The notes below the pieces were generated by a model that saw only the letters and a list, made by a program, of their open reading frames with translations, was not told the DNA's origin and made no database searches. Position numbers and translations under genes: made by a program. Shown here piece after piece: positions 1 through 9,661 of a stretch of 64,000 bases of DNA. Numbering within the stretch: position 1 is the first letter of the stretch; each line of letters begins with the position of its first letter. The DNA is from Rhipicephalus microplus (taxonomy: Eukaryota > Arthropoda > Arachnida > Ixodida > Ixodidae). The stretch is from NCBI RefSeq assembly GCF_043290135.1, contig NC_134707.1, positions 81,362,987 through 81,426,986 of the forward strand. The letters are read 5' to 3'.

Positions 1-51
1 GATGTGTGTAGACAACAGTCGTAAAGGAAACACTCTTACGTGCAACCGCGT

Positions 52-143
52 TCCCCAGTGGCGCAATTGGTTAGTGCACGGTACTTATACGACAGTTCTC
101 GTGAGCTATGCCGGGGTTGTGAGTTCGAGCCTCACCTATAGAA
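52..143 (+). pseudogene. tRNA-Ile(UAU)-like unit, broken acceptor stem
   Basis: Anticodon TAT, intron and T arm are kept. The 3' acceptor strand is CTATAGA, which leaves three mismatches with TCCCCAG. The D stem has one G-U pair. This is the first full core of the window. Confidence 0.75.
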
Positions 144-286
144 TCAAATTTTTATTAGATTTCATATTTAGTCATGAGGTTAATTGTATACTAAATTCTG
201 GCGACTGCCTGGCTCGAATACATTTGTTTACTGGAGGTGTGTGTAGACAACAGTCCTAAAGGAAACACTCTTACGTGCAACCGTGT

Positions 287-378
287 TCCCCAGTGGCGCA
301 ATTGGTTAGTGCACGGTACTTATACGACAGTTCTCGTGAGCTATGCCGGGGTTGTGATTTCGAGCCTCACCTGGGGAA
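287..378 (+). tRNA. tRNA-Ile(UAU)-like unit, near intact
   Basis: Acceptor and anticodon stems are perfect and the D stem has one G-U pair. The last T-stem base before the loop is T instead of G, which breaks the normally invariant 53-61 pair and weakens box B. Confidence 0.6.
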
Positions 379-521
379 TGAAATTTTTATTAGTTTTCAT
401 ATTTAGTCATGAGGTTAATTGTATACTCAATGCTGGCGACAGCCTGGCCCGAAAACATTTGTTTACAGGAGTTGTGTGTAGACAACAGTCCTAAAGGAAA
501 CACTCTTATGTGCAACCGTGT

Positions 522-613
522 TCCCCAGTGGCGCAATTGGTTAGCGCACGGTACTTATACGACAGTTCTCGTGAGCTATGCCGGGGTTGTGAGTTCGAGC
601 CTCACCTGGGGAA
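522..613 (+). tRNA. tRNA-Ile(UAU) gene with 18-nt intron, intact
   Basis: Perfect cloverleaf: TCCCCAG pairs with CTGGGGA, D stem GCGC/GCGC, anticodon stem CGGTA/TGCCG, T stem GTGAG/CTCAC with loop TTCGAGC, discriminator A. The anticodon is TAT at 556-558 and the intron lies at 560-577, directly after the purine 3' of the anticodon, the usual place in eukaryotic nuclear tRNAs. A T5 run at 619-623 fits a Pol III terminator. It would read AUA codons. The 18-nt intron in a UAU isoacceptor matches the known habit of animal tRNA-Ile(UAU) genes. Whether this copy is transcribed cannot be told from sequence. Confidence 0.85.
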
Positions 614-756
614 TGAAATTTTTATTAGTTTTCATTATTAGTCATGAGGTTATTTGTATACTCAATGCTGGTGACTGCCTGGCTCGAAAACATTTGTTTA
701 CTGGAGGTGTGTGTAGACAACAGTCCTAAAGAAAACACTCTTACGTGCAACCGTGT

Positions 757-848
757 TCCCCAGTGGCGCAATTGGTTAGCGCACGGTACTTATACGACAG
801 TTCTCGTGAGCTATGCCGGGGTTGTGAGTTCGAGCCCCACCTGGGGAA
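757..848 (+). tRNA. tRNA-Ile(UAU)-like unit, near intact
   Basis: All stems pair except one C-A mismatch in the T stem (3' strand CCCAC). Box A, anticodon, intron and T5 run are normal. Confidence 0.7.
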
Positions 849-991
849 TGAAATTTTTATTAGTTTTCATAGTTATACATGAGGTTAATTGTATACTCAA
901 TGCTGGCGACTTCCTAGCTCGAAAACATTTGTTTACTGGAGTTGTGTGTAGACAACAGTCCTAAAGAAAAGACTCCTACGTGCGACCGTGT

Positions 992-1083
992 TCCCAAGTG
1001 GCGCATTGGGTTAGCGCACGGTATTTATACGACAATTCTCGTCAGCTATGCCGAGGTTGTGAGTTCGAAACTCACCTGTGGAA
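992..1083 (+). pseudogene. tRNA-Ile(UAU)-like unit, acceptor stem broken
   Basis: The acceptor strands TCCCAAG and CTGTGGA have two adjacent mismatches. The D loop is ATTGGGTTA and the T loop TTCGAAA. First member of the 1,873-bp higher-order repeat; recurs at 2865 and 4738. Confidence 0.75.
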
Positions 1084-1226
1084 TTAAATTTTTATTAGTT
1101 TTCATATTTAGTCATGAGGTTAAATGTATACTCAATGCTGGCGACTGCCTGGCTCGAAAAAAATTGTTTACTTGAGTTGTGTGTAGACAACAGTCCTAAA
1201 GGAAACACTTTTACGTGCAACCGTGT

Positions 1227-1316
1227 TCCCCAGTGGCGCAATTGGTTAGCGCTGAATTTATAGGACAGTTCTCGTGAGCTATGCCGGGGTTGTGAGTTCG
1301 AGCCTCACCTGGGGAA
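1227..1316 (+). pseudogene. tRNA-like unit lacking the anticodon stem (2-nt deletion class)
   Basis: After the second GCGC the sequence runs TGAATTTATAGG instead of ACGGTACTTATACG, a net loss of 2 nt that removes the 5' anticodon strand. Acceptor, D and T arms are perfect. The same class occurs at 3100, 4973, 7553, 8256 and 10367. Confidence 0.8.
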
Positions 1317-1459
1317 TGAAATTTTCATTACTTTTCATATTTAGTCATGAGGTTAATTGTATACTCAATGCTGGCAACTGCCTGGCTCGAAAACATTTCT
1401 TTACTGGAGTTGTGTGGAGACAACAGTCCTAAAAGAAACACTCTTACGTGCAACCGTGT

Positions 1460-1551
1460 TCCCCAGTGGCGCAATTGGTTAGCGCACGGTACTTATACGA
1501 CAGTTCTCGTGAGCTATCCCGGGGTTGTGAGTTCGAGCCCCGCCTGGGTAA
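1460..1551 (+). pseudogene. tRNA-Ile(UAU)-like unit, T and acceptor stems damaged
   Basis: The 3' anticodon strand is TCCCG, the T-stem 3' strand CCCGC and the acceptor 3' strand CTGGGTA. Each brings a mismatch. Recurs at 3333, 5205, 7786, 8489 and 10600. Confidence 0.75.
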
Positions 1552-1694
1552 TGACATTTTTATTAGTTTTCAGATTTAGTCATGAGGTTAATAGTATACT
1601 CAATGCTGGCGACTGCCTGGCTCGAAAACCTTTGTTTACTGGAGGAGTGTGTTGACAACAGTTGTAAAGGAAACACTCTTACGTGCAACCGTGT

Positions 1695-1785
1695 TCCCCA
1701 GTGGCGCTATTGGTTAGCGCCGGTACTTATACGACAGTTCTCGTGAGCTATGCTGGGGTTGTGAGTTCGAGCCTCACCTGGGAAA
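1695..1785 (+). pseudogene. tRNA-Ile(UAU)-like unit lacking base 26
   Basis: The single A between D stem and anticodon stem is missing, and the acceptor has one C-A mismatch (CTGGGAA). Other stems pair. Confidence 0.65.
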
Positions 1786-1928
1786 TAAAATTTTTATTAG
1801 TTTTCATATTTAGTCATGAGGTTAATTGTATACTCAATTTTTGCGACTGCCTTGCTCGAAAACATGTGTTTACTGGAGGTGTGTGGAGACAACAGTCGTA
1901 AAGGAAACCCTCTTACGTGCAACCGTGT

Positions 1929-2020
1929 TCCCCAGTGGCGCAATTGGTTAGCGCACGGTACTTATACGACAGTTCTCGTGAGCTATGCGTGGGTTGAGAG
2001 TTCGAGCCTCACCTGGGGAA
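1929..2020 (+). pseudogene. tRNA-Ile(UAU)-like unit, anticodon stem broken
   Basis: The 3' anticodon strand is TGCGT and the T stem starts GAGAG, so two pairs in the anticodon stem and one in the T stem are lost. Acceptor and D stems are perfect. Confidence 0.75.
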
Positions 2021-2163
2021 TGAAATTTTCTTTAGTTTTCATATTTAGTCATGAGGTTAATTTTATACTCAATGCTGGCGACTGCCTAGCTCGAAAACAT
2101 TTGTTTACTGGAGTTGTGTGTAGACAACAGTCCTAAAGAAAAGACTCCTACGTGCGACCGTGT

Positions 2164-2255
2164 TCCCCAGTGGCGCAATTGGTTAGCGCACGGTACTTAT
2201 ACGACAGTTCTCGTGAGTTATGCCGGGGTTGTGAGTTCGAGCCTCACCTGGGGAA
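2164..2255 (+). tRNA. tRNA-Ile(UAU) gene with intron, intact
   Basis: All four stems are perfect. The intron has one C-to-T change near its 3' end. The T run after the core is present. An identical core lies 1,873 bp further on at 4037. Confidence 0.85.
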
Positions 2256-2395
2256 TGAAATTTTTAGTAGTTTTCATATTTAGTCGTGAGGTTCATTGTA
2301 TACTGAATGCTGGCGACTGCCTGGCTCGAAAACGTTTGTTTACTGGAGTTTTGCGCAAACAGTCCTAAAGGAAAGACTCCTACGTGTGACTGTGT

Positions 2396-2487
2396 TCCCC
2401 AGTGGCGCAATCGGTTAGCGCACGGTACCTTTACGAAAGTTCTCGTGAGCTATGCCGGGGTTGTGAGTTTGAGCCTCACCTGGGGAA
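2396..2487 (+). pseudogene. tRNA-like unit with TTT anticodon and C33
   Basis: The anticodon loop reads CCTTTA, so the anticodon would be TTT and the invariant U33 is C. The T loop is TTTGAGC. All stems pair. The change would not give a working Lys tRNA without U33. Confidence 0.7.
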
Positions 2488-2630
2488 TGGAATTTTCATT
2501 AGTTTTCATATTTAGCCTTGAGGTTAATTGTATACTCAATGCTGGCGACTGCCTGGCTCGGAAACATTTGTTTACTGAAGTTGTGTGGAGACAACAGTCG
2601 TAAAGGAAACCCTCTTACGTGCAACCGTGT

Positions 2631-2722
2631 TCCCCAGTGGCGCAATTGGTTAGCGCACGGTACTTATACGACAGTTCTCGTGAGCTATGCGCGGGTTGAG
2701 AGTTCGAGCCTCACCTGGGGAA
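2631..2722 (+). pseudogene. tRNA-Ile(UAU)-like unit, anticodon stem broken (TGCGC class)
   Basis: The 3' anticodon strand is TGCGC and the T stem GAGAG. Acceptor and D stems are perfect. Confidence 0.75.
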
Positions 2723-2864
2723 TGAAATTTTCATTAGTTTTCATATTTAGTCATGAGGTTAATTGTATACTCAATGCTGGCGACTGCCTGGCTCGAAAAC
2801 ATTTTTTACTGGAGTTGTGTGTAGACAACAGTCCTAAAGAAAAGACTCCTACGTGCGACCGTGT

Positions 2865-2956
2865 TCCCAAGTGGCGCATTGGGTTAGCGCACGGTATTTA
2901 TACGACAATTCTTGTCAGCTATGCCGAGGTTGTGAGTTCGAGACTCACCTGTGGAA
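2865..2956 (+). pseudogene. tRNA-Ile(UAU)-like unit, second copy of the 992 class
   Basis: Same acceptor mismatches as the unit at 992, 1,873 bp earlier. Confidence 0.75.
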
Positions 2957-3099
2957 TTAAATTTTTATTAGTTTTCATATTTAGTCATGAGGTTAAATGT
3001 ATACTCAATGCTGGCGACTGCCTGGCTCGAAAAAATTTGTTTACTTGAGTTGTGTGTAGACAACAGTCCTAAAGGAAACACTTTTACGTGCAACCGTGT

Positions 3100-3189
3100 T
3101 CCCCAGTGGCGCAATTGGTTAGCGCTGAATTTATAGGACAGTTCTCGTGAGCTATGCCGGGGTTGTGAGTTCGAGCCTCACCTGGGGAA
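3100..3189 (+). pseudogene. tRNA-like unit, 2-nt deletion class
   Basis: Copy of the unit at 1227. The 5' anticodon strand is absent. Confidence 0.8.
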
Positions 3190-3332
3190 TGAAATTTTCA
3201 TTACTTTTCATATTTAGTCATGAGGTTAATTGTATACTCAATGCTGGCAACTGCCTGGCTCGAAAACATTTCTTTACTGGAGTTGTGTGGAGACAACAGT
3301 CCTAAAAGAAACACTCTTACGTGCAACCGTGT

Positions 3333-3424
3333 TCCCCAGTGGCGCAATTGGTTAGCGCACGGTACTTATACGACAGTTCTCGTGAGCTATCCCGGGGTTG
3401 TGAGTTCGAGCCCCGCCTGGGTAA
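3333..3424 (+). pseudogene. tRNA-Ile(UAU)-like unit, copy of the 1460 class
   Basis: Same TCCCG, CCCGC and CTGGGTA changes as at 1460. Confidence 0.75.
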
Positions 3425-3567
3425 TGACATTTTTATTAGTTTTCAGTTTTAGTCATGAGGTTAATAGTATACTCAATGCTGGCGACTGCCTGGCTCGAAA
3501 ACCTTTGTTTACTGGAGGAGTGTGTTGACAACAGTTGTAAAGGAAACACTCTTACGTGCAACCGTGT

Positions 3568-3658
3568 TCCCCAGTGGCGCTATTGGTTAGCGCCGGTACT
3601 TATACGACAGTTCTCGTGAGCTATGCTGGGGTTGTGAGTTCGAGCCTCACCTGGGGAA
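3568..3658 (+). tRNA. tRNA-Ile(UAU)-like unit lacking base 26, stems intact
   Basis: As at 1695 but with a perfect acceptor stem. Only the linker base between D and anticodon stems is lost. Confidence 0.6.
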
Positions 3659-3801
3659 TAAAATTTTTATTAGTTTTCATATTTAGTCATGAGGTTAATT
3701 GTATACTCAATGCTGGCGACTGCCTTGCTCGAAAACATGTGTTTACTGGAGGTGTGTGGAGACAACAGTCGTAAAGGAAACCCTCTTACGTGCAACCGTG
3801 T

Positions 3802-3893
3802 TCCCCAGTGGCGCAATTGGTTAGCGCACGGTACTTATACGACAGTTCTCGTGAGCTATGCGTGGGTTGAGAGTTCGAGCCTCACCTGGGGAA
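3802..3893 (+). pseudogene. tRNA-Ile(UAU)-like unit, anticodon stem broken
   Basis: Copy of the TGCGT unit at 1929. Confidence 0.75.
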
Positions 3894-4036
3894 TGAAATT
3901 TTCATTAGTTTTCATATTTAGTCATGAGGTTAATTTTATACTCAATGCTGGCGACTGCCTAGCTCGAAAACATTTGTTTACTGGAGTTGTGTGTAGACAA
4001 CAGTCCTAAAGAAAAGACTCCTACGTGCGACCGTGT

Positions 4037-4128
4037 TCCCCAGTGGCGCAATTGGTTAGCGCACGGTACTTATACGACAGTTCTCGTGAGTTATGCCGGG
4101 GTTGTGAGTTCGAGCCTCACCTGGGGAA
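4037..4128 (+). tRNA. tRNA-Ile(UAU) gene with intron, intact
   Basis: All stems perfect. Higher-order-repeat partner of the unit at 2164. Confidence 0.85.
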
Positions 4129-4268
4129 TGAAATTTTTAGTAGTTTTCATATTTAGTCGTGAGGTTCATTGTATACTGAATGCTGGCGACTGCCTGGCTC
4201 GAAAACGTTTGTTTACGGGAGTTTTGCGCAAACAGTCCTAAAGGAAAGACTCCTACGTGTGACTGTGT

Positions 4269-4360
4269 TCCCCAGTGGCGCAATCGGTTAGCGCACGGTA
4301 CCTTTACGAAAGTTCTCGTGAGCTATGCCGGGGTTGTGAGTTTGAGCCTCACCTGGGGAA
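4269..4360 (+). pseudogene. tRNA-like unit with TTT anticodon and C33
   Basis: Copy of the unit at 2396. Confidence 0.7.
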
Positions 4361-4503
4361 TGGAATTTTCATTAGTTTTCATATTTAGCCTTGAGGTTAA
4401 TTGTATACTCAATGCTGGCGACTGCCTGGCTCGGAAACATTTGTTTACTGGAGTTGTGTGGAGACAACAGTCGTAAAGGAAACCCTCTTACGTGCAACCG
4501 TGT

Positions 4504-4595
4504 TCCCCAGTGGCGCAATTGGTTAGCGCACGGTACTTATACGACAGTTCTCGTGAGCTATGCGCGGGTTGAGAGTTCGAGCCTCACCTGGGGAA
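4504..4595 (+). pseudogene. tRNA-Ile(UAU)-like unit, TGCGC class
   Basis: Copy of the unit at 2631. Confidence 0.75.
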
Positions 4596-4737
4596 TGAAA
4601 TTTTCATTAGTTTTCATATTTAGTCATGAGGTTAATTGTATACTCAATGCTGGCGACTGCCTGGCTCGAAAACATTTTTTACTGGAGTTGTGTGTAGACA
4701 ACAGTCCTAAAGAAAAGACTCCTACGTGCGACCGTGT

Positions 4738-4829
4738 TCTCAAGTGGCGCATTGGGTTAGCGCACGGTATTTATACGACAATTCTTGTCAGCTATGCCGA
4801 GGTTGTGAGTTCGAGACTCACCTGTGGAA
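4738..4829 (+). pseudogene. tRNA-Ile(UAU)-like unit, third copy of the 992 class
   Basis: The acceptor 5' strand is further changed to TCTCAAG. Confidence 0.75.
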
Positions 4830-4972
4830 TTAAATTTTTATTAGTTTTCATATTTAGTCATGAGGTTAAATGTATACTCAATGCTGGCGACTGCCTGGCT
4901 CGAAAAAATTTGTTTACTTGAGTTGTGTGTAGACAACAGTCCTAAAGGAAACACTTTTACGTGCAACCGTGT

Positions 4973-5062
4973 TCCCCAGTGGCGCAATTGGTTAGCGCTG
5001 AATTTATAGGACAGTTCTCGTGAGCTATGCCGGGGTTGTGAGTTCGAGCCTCACCTGGGGAA
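4973..5062 (+). pseudogene. tRNA-like unit, 2-nt deletion class
   Basis: Third copy. The linker just downstream loses one base (GTCATAGGGTAATTG). Confidence 0.8.
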
Positions 5063-5204
5063 TGAAATTTTCATTAGTTTTCATATTTAGTCATAGGGTA
5101 ATTGTATACTCAATGCTGGCAACTGCCTGGCTCGAAAACATTTCTTTACTGGAGTTGTGTGGAGACAACAGTCCTAAAAGAAACACTCTTACGTGCAACC
5201 GTGT

Positions 5205-5296
5205 TCCCCAGTGGCGCAATTGGTTAGCGCACGGTACTTATACGACAGTTCTCGTGAGCTATCCCGGGGTTGTGAGTTCGAGCCCCGCCTGGGTAA
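5205..5296 (+). pseudogene. tRNA-Ile(UAU)-like unit, copy of the 1460 class
   Basis: Same three arm changes as at 1460. The offset from 3333 is 1,872 bp, one less than the usual period. Confidence 0.75.
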
Positions 5297-5439
5297 TGAC
5301 ATTTTTATTAGTTTTCAGATTTAGTCATGAGGTTAATAGTATACTCAATGCTGGCGACTGCCTGGCTCGAAAACCTTTGTTTACTGGAGGAGTGTGTTGA
5401 CAACAGTTGTAAAGGAAACACTCTTACGTGCAACCGTGT

Positions 5440-5530
5440 TCCCCAGTGGCGCTATTGGTTAGCGCCGGTACTTATACGACAGTTCTCGTGAGCTATGCCG
5501 GGGTTGTGAGTTCGAGCCTCACCTGGGGAA
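5440..5530 (+). tRNA. tRNA-Ile(UAU)-like unit lacking base 26, stems intact
   Basis: All stems perfect; base 26 missing. Last unit that follows the 1,873-bp higher-order repeat closely. Confidence 0.6.
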
Positions 5531-5673
5531 TAAAATTTTTATTAGTTTTCATATTTAGTCATGAGGTTAATTGTATACTCAATGCTGGCGACTGCCTTGC
5601 TCGAAAACATGTGTTTACTGGAGGTGTGTGTAGACAACAGTCCTAAAGGAAACACTCTTACGTGCAACCATGT

Positions 5674-5765
5674 TCCACAGTGGCGCAATTGGTTAGGGCA
5701 CGGTACTTATACGAAAGTTCTCGTGAGCTATGCCGGGGTTGTGGGTTCGAGCCTCACCTTGGGAA
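5674..5765 (+). pseudogene. tRNA-Ile(UAU)-like unit, acceptor and D stem changes
   Basis: Acceptor TCCACAG with CTTGGGA leaves two mismatches. The D-stem 3' strand is GGGC and the intron starts CGAAAG. Recurs at 11070. Confidence 0.7.
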
Positions 5766-5908
5766 TAAAATTTTTATTAGTTTTCATACTTAGTCTTGAG
5801 GTATATTGTATACTCAATGCTGGCGACTGCCTGGCTCGAAAACATTTGTTAACTGGAGTTGTGTGTACACAACAGTCCTAAAGGAAAGACTCCTACGTGC
5901 GACCGTGT

Positions 5909-6000
5909 TCCCCAGTGGCGTAATTGGTTAGCGCACGGTACTTATACGACAGTTCTCGTGAGCTATGCCGGGGTTTTGAGTTCGAGCCTCACCTGTGGAA
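5909..6000 (+). pseudogene. tRNA-Ile(UAU)-like unit, acceptor and T-stem mismatches
   Basis: The acceptor 3' strand is CTGTGGA (one mismatch) and the T stem starts TTGAG (one mismatch). Confidence 0.65.
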
Positions 6001-6143
6001 TGAAATTTTTATTAGTTTTCATATTTAGTCATGCGGTTAATTGTATACTCAATGCTGGTGACTGCCTGGCTCGAAAACATTTGTTTACTGGAGTTTTGCG
6101 CAGACAACAGTCCTAAAGGAAAGACTCCTACGTGTGACTGTGT

Positions 6144-6235
6144 TCCCCAGTGGCGCAATCGGTTAGCGCACGGTACCTTTACGAAAGTTCTCGTGAGCTA
6201 TGCCGGGGTTGTGAGTTTGAGCCTCACCTGGGGAA
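6144..6235 (+). pseudogene. tRNA-like unit with TTT anticodon and C33
   Basis: Same class as the unit at 2396; all stems pair. Confidence 0.7.
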
Positions 6236-6378
6236 TGGAATTTTCATTAGTTTTCATATTTAGCCTTGAGGTTAATTGTACACTCAATGCTGGCGACTGC
6301 CTGGCTCGGAAACATTTGTTTACTGGAGTTGTGTGGAGACAACAGTCGTAAAGGAAACCCTCTTACGTGCAACCGTGT

Positions 6379-6470
6379 TCCCCAGTGGCGCAATTGGTTA
6401 GCGCACGGTACTTATACGACAGTTCTCGTGAGCTATGCGCGGGTTGAGAGTTCGAGCCTCACCTGGGGAA
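6379..6470 (+). pseudogene. tRNA-Ile(UAU)-like unit, TGCGC class
   Basis: Anticodon and T stems broken as at 2631. Confidence 0.75.
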
Positions 6471-6613
6471 TGAAATTTTCATTAGTTTTCATATTTAGTC
6501 ATGAGGTTAATTGTATACTCAATGCTGGCGACTGCCTAGCTCGAAAACATTTGTTTACTGGAGTTGTGTGTAGACAACAGTCCTAAAGAAAAGACTCCTA
6601 CGTGCGACCGTGT

Positions 6614-6705
6614 TCCCCAGTGGCGCAATTGGTTAGCGCACGGTACTTATACGACAGTTCTCGTCAGCTATGCCGAGGTTGTGAGTTCGAGACTCACCTA
6701 CGGAA
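6614..6705 (+). pseudogene. tRNA-Ile(UAU)-like unit, acceptor mismatches
   Basis: The acceptor 3' strand CTACGGA gives two mismatches. Other stems pair; the T loop is TTCGAGA. Confidence 0.65.
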
Positions 6706-6847
6706 TCAAATTTTTATTAGATTTCATATTTAGTCATGAGGTTAATTGTATACAAAATGCTGACGACTGCTGGCTCGAAAACATTTGTTTACTGGAGTTG
6801 TGTGTAGACAACAGTCTTAAAGGAAAGACTCCTACGTGCGACCGTGT

Positions 6848-6939
6848 TCCCCAGTGGCGCAATTGGTCAGCGCACGGTACTTATACGACAGTTCTCGTGA
6901 GCCATGCCGGGGTTGTGATTTCGAGCCTCACCTGGGGAA
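6848..6939 (+). tRNA. tRNA-Ile(UAU)-like unit, near intact
   Basis: Acceptor, D and anticodon stems pair. The T stem has the G53-to-T change seen at 287. The intron carries one change. Confidence 0.55.
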
Positions 6940-7082
6940 TGAAATTTTTATTAGTTTTCATATTTAGTCATGAGGTTAATTGTATACTCAATGCTGGCGA
7001 CAGCCTGGCCCAAAAACATTTGTTTACTGGAGTTGTGTGTAGACAACAGTCCTAAAGGAAACACTCTTATGTGCAACCGTGT

Positions 7083-7174
7083 TCCCCAGTGGTGCCGTTG
7101 GTTAGCGCACGGTACTTATACGACAGTTCTCGTGAGCTATGCCGGGGTTGTGAGTTCAAGCCTCACCTGGGGAA
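7083..7174 (+). tRNA. tRNA-Ile(UAU)-like unit, near intact
   Basis: The D stem GTGC/GCGC pairs with one U-G wobble and the T loop is TTCAAGC. All other stems are perfect. Confidence 0.65.
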
Positions 7175-7317
7175 TGAAATTTTTATTAGTTTTCATATTT
7201 AGTCATGAGGTTAATTGTATACTCAAGGCTGGCGACTGCCTGGCTCGAAAACATTTGTTTACTGGAGGTGTGTGTAGACAACAGTCCTAAAGGAAACACT
7301 CTTACGTGCAACCGTGT

Positions 7318-7409
7318 TCCCCAGTGGCGGAATTGGTTAGCGCACGGTACTTATACGACAGTTCTCGTGAGCTATGCCGAGGTTGTGAGTTCGAGCCTCA
7401 CCTGGGGAA
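7318..7409 (+). tRNA. tRNA-Ile(UAU)-like unit, near intact
   Basis: One G-G mismatch closes the D stem (GCGG). All other stems are perfect and box B is intact. Confidence 0.65.
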
Positions 7410-7552
7410 TGAAATTTTTATTAGTTTTCATATTTAGTCATGAGGTTAAATGTATACTCAATGCTGGCGACTGCCTGGCTCGAAAAAATTTGTTTACTTG
7501 AGTTGTGTGCAGACAACAGTCCTAAAGGAAACACTTTTACGTGCAACCGTGT

Positions 7553-7642
7553 TCCCCAGTGGCGCAATTGGTTAGCGCTGAATTTATAGGACAGTTCTCG
7601 TGAGCTATGCCGGGGTTGTGAGTTCGAGCCTCACGTGGGGAA
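7553..7642 (+). pseudogene. tRNA-like unit, 2-nt deletion class
   Basis: Anticodon stem absent as at 1227, plus a mismatch at acceptor pair 7-66. Confidence 0.8.
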
Positions 7643-7785
7643 TGAAATTTTCATTAGTTTTCATATTTAGAAATGAGTTTAATTGTATACTCAATGCTGG
7701 CAACTGCCTGGCTCGAAAGCATTTCTTTACTGGAGTTGTGTGGAGACAAATGTCCTAAAAGAAACACTCTTACGTGCAACCGTGT

Positions 7786-7877
7786 TCCCCAGTGGCGCAA
7801 TTGGTTAGCGCACGGTACTTATACGACAGTTCTCGTGAGCTATCTCTGGGTTGTGAGTTCGAGCCCCGCCTGGGTAA
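7786..7877 (+). pseudogene. tRNA-Ile(UAU)-like unit, 1460-like class
   Basis: The 3' anticodon strand is TCTCT, with the CCCGC and CTGGGTA changes. Confidence 0.75.
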
Positions 7878-8020
7878 TGACATTTTTATTAGTTTTCAGA
7901 TTTAGTCATGAGGTTAATAGTATACTCAATGCTGGCGAATGCCTGGCTCGAAAACATTTGTTTACTGGAGGAGTGTGTAGACAACAGTTGTAAAGGAAAC
8001 ACTCTTACGTGCAACCGTGT

Positions 8021-8112
8021 TCCCCAGTGGCGCTATTGGTTAGCGCACGGTACTTATACGACAGTTCTCGTGAGCTATGCCGGGGCTGTGAGTTCGAGCC
8101 TCACCTGGGGAA
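8021..8112 (+). tRNA. tRNA-Ile(UAU) gene with intron, intact
   Basis: All stems perfect. Only D-loop (TATTGG) and variable-loop (GGGCT) positions differ from consensus. Confidence 0.8.
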
Positions 8113-8255
8113 TAAAATTTTTATTAGTTTTCATATTTAGTCATGAGGTTAATAGTATACTCAATGCTGGCGACTGCCTGGCTCGAAAACATTTGTTTAC
8201 TGGAGGAGTGTGTAGACAACAGTCCTAAAGGAAACACTTTTACGTGCAACCGTGT

Positions 8256-8345
8256 TCCCCAGTGGCGCAATTGGTTAGCGCTGAATTTATAGGACAGTTC
8301 TCGTGAGCTAAGCCGGGGTTGTGAGTTCGAGCCTCACCTGGGGAA
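8256..8345 (+). pseudogene. tRNA-like unit, 2-nt deletion class
   Basis: As at 1227, with a further change in the 3' anticodon strand (AGCCG). Confidence 0.8.
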
Positions 8346-8488
8346 TGAAATTTTCATTAGTTTTCATATTTAGTCATGAGGTTAATTTTATACTCAATGC
8401 TGGCAACTGCCTGGCTCGAAAACATTTCTTTACTGGAGTTGTGTGGAGACAACAGTCCTAAAAGAAACACTCTTGCGTGCAACCGTGT

Positions 8489-8580
8489 TCTCCAGTGGCG
8501 CAATTGGTTAGCGCACGGTACTTATACGACAGTTCTCGTGAGCTATCCTGGGGTTGTGAGTTCGAGCCCCGCCTGGGTAA
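8489..8580 (+). pseudogene. tRNA-Ile(UAU)-like unit, 1460-like class
   Basis: Acceptor TCTCCAG with CTGGGTA, 3' anticodon strand TCCTG, T-stem 3' strand CCCGC. Confidence 0.75.
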
Positions 8581-8723
8581 TGACATTTTTATTAGTTTTC
8601 ATATTTAGTCATGAGGTTAATAGTATACTCAATGCTGGCGACTGCCTGGCTCCAAAACATTTGTTTACTGGAGAAGTGTGTAGACAACAGTTGTAAAGGA
8701 AACACTCTTACGTGACACCGTGT

Positions 8724-8815
8724 TCCCCAGTGGCGCTATTGGTTAGCGCACGGTACTTATACGACAGTTCTCGTGAGCTATGCCGGTGTTGTGAGTTCGA
8801 GCCTCACCTGGGGAA
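8724..8815 (+). tRNA. tRNA-Ile(UAU) gene with intron, intact
   Basis: All stems perfect. The variable loop is GTGTT and the D loop has T at its second base. Confidence 0.8.
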
Positions 8816-8958
8816 TAAAATTTTTATTAGTTTTCATATTTAGTCATGAGGTTAATTGTATACTCAAAGCTGGCGACTGCCTGGCTCGAAAACATTTGTG
8901 TACTGGAGGTGTGTGTAGACAACAGTCCTAAAGGAAACACTCTTACGTGCAACCGTGT

Positions 8959-9050
8959 TCCCCAGTGGCGCAATTGGTTAGCGCACTGTACTTATACGGC
9001 AGTTCTCGTGAGCTATGCCGGGGTTGTGAGTTCGAGACTCACCTACGGAA
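8959..9050 (+). pseudogene. tRNA-Ile(UAU)-like unit, acceptor and anticodon mismatches
   Basis: The anticodon strand is CTGTA (one mismatch) and the acceptor 3' strand CTACGGA (two mismatches). Confidence 0.7.
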
Positions 9051-9192
9051 TCAAATTTTTATTAGATTTCATATTTAGTCATGAGGTTAATTGTATACTA
9101 AATGCTGACGACTGCTGGCTCGAAAACATTTGTTTACTGGAGTTGTGTGTAGACAACAGTCTTAAAGGAAAGACTTCTACGTGCGACCGTGT

Positions 9193-9284
9193 TCCCCAGT
9201 GGCGCAATTGGTTAGCGCACGGTACTTATACGACAGTTCTCGTGAGCTATGCCGGGGTTGTGAGTTCGAGCCTCACCTGGGGAA
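9193..9284 (+). tRNA. tRNA-Ile(UAU) gene with intron, intact
   Basis: Every stem, both promoter boxes, the intron and the T5 run match the consensus. Confidence 0.85.
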
Positions 9285-9427
9285 TGAAATTTTTATTAGT
9301 TTTCATATTTAGTCGTGAGGTTCATTGTATACTGAATTCTGGCGACTGCCTGGCTCGAAAACGTTTGTTTACTGGAGTTTTGCGCAGACAACAGTCCTAA
9401 AGGAAAGACTCCTACGTGTGACTGTGT

Positions 9428-9518
9428 TCCCCAGTGGCGCAATCGGTTAGCGCACGGTACCTTTACGAAAGTTCTCGTGAGCATTCCGGGGTTGTGAGTT
9501 TGAGCCTCACCTGGGAAA
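9428..9518 (+). pseudogene. tRNA-like unit, TTT class with 1-nt deletion
   Basis: Anticodon TTT with C33, one base lost at the intron-3' exon junction, acceptor mismatch CTGGGAA. Confidence 0.7.
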
Positions 9519-9661
9519 TGGAATTTTCATTAGTTTTCATATTTAGCCTTGAGGTTAATTGTATACTCAATGCTGGCGACTGTCTGGCTCGGAAACATTT
9601 GTTTACTGGAGTTGTGTGGAGACAACAGTCCTAAAGGAAACACTCTTACGTGCAACCGTGT

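Larger units (their letters stand above)
940..5640 (+). repeat. Eight-unit higher-order repeat of 1,873 bp, two and a half copies
   Basis: Copies run about 940-2813, 2814-4686 and 4687-5640. Matching units keep the same odd changes (2-nt deletion class, TTT class, TGCGC class), with only a few base differences per kilobase visible by eye. Single classes from it recur at 7,553-8,724 and 10,367-10,835. Confidence 0.88.
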
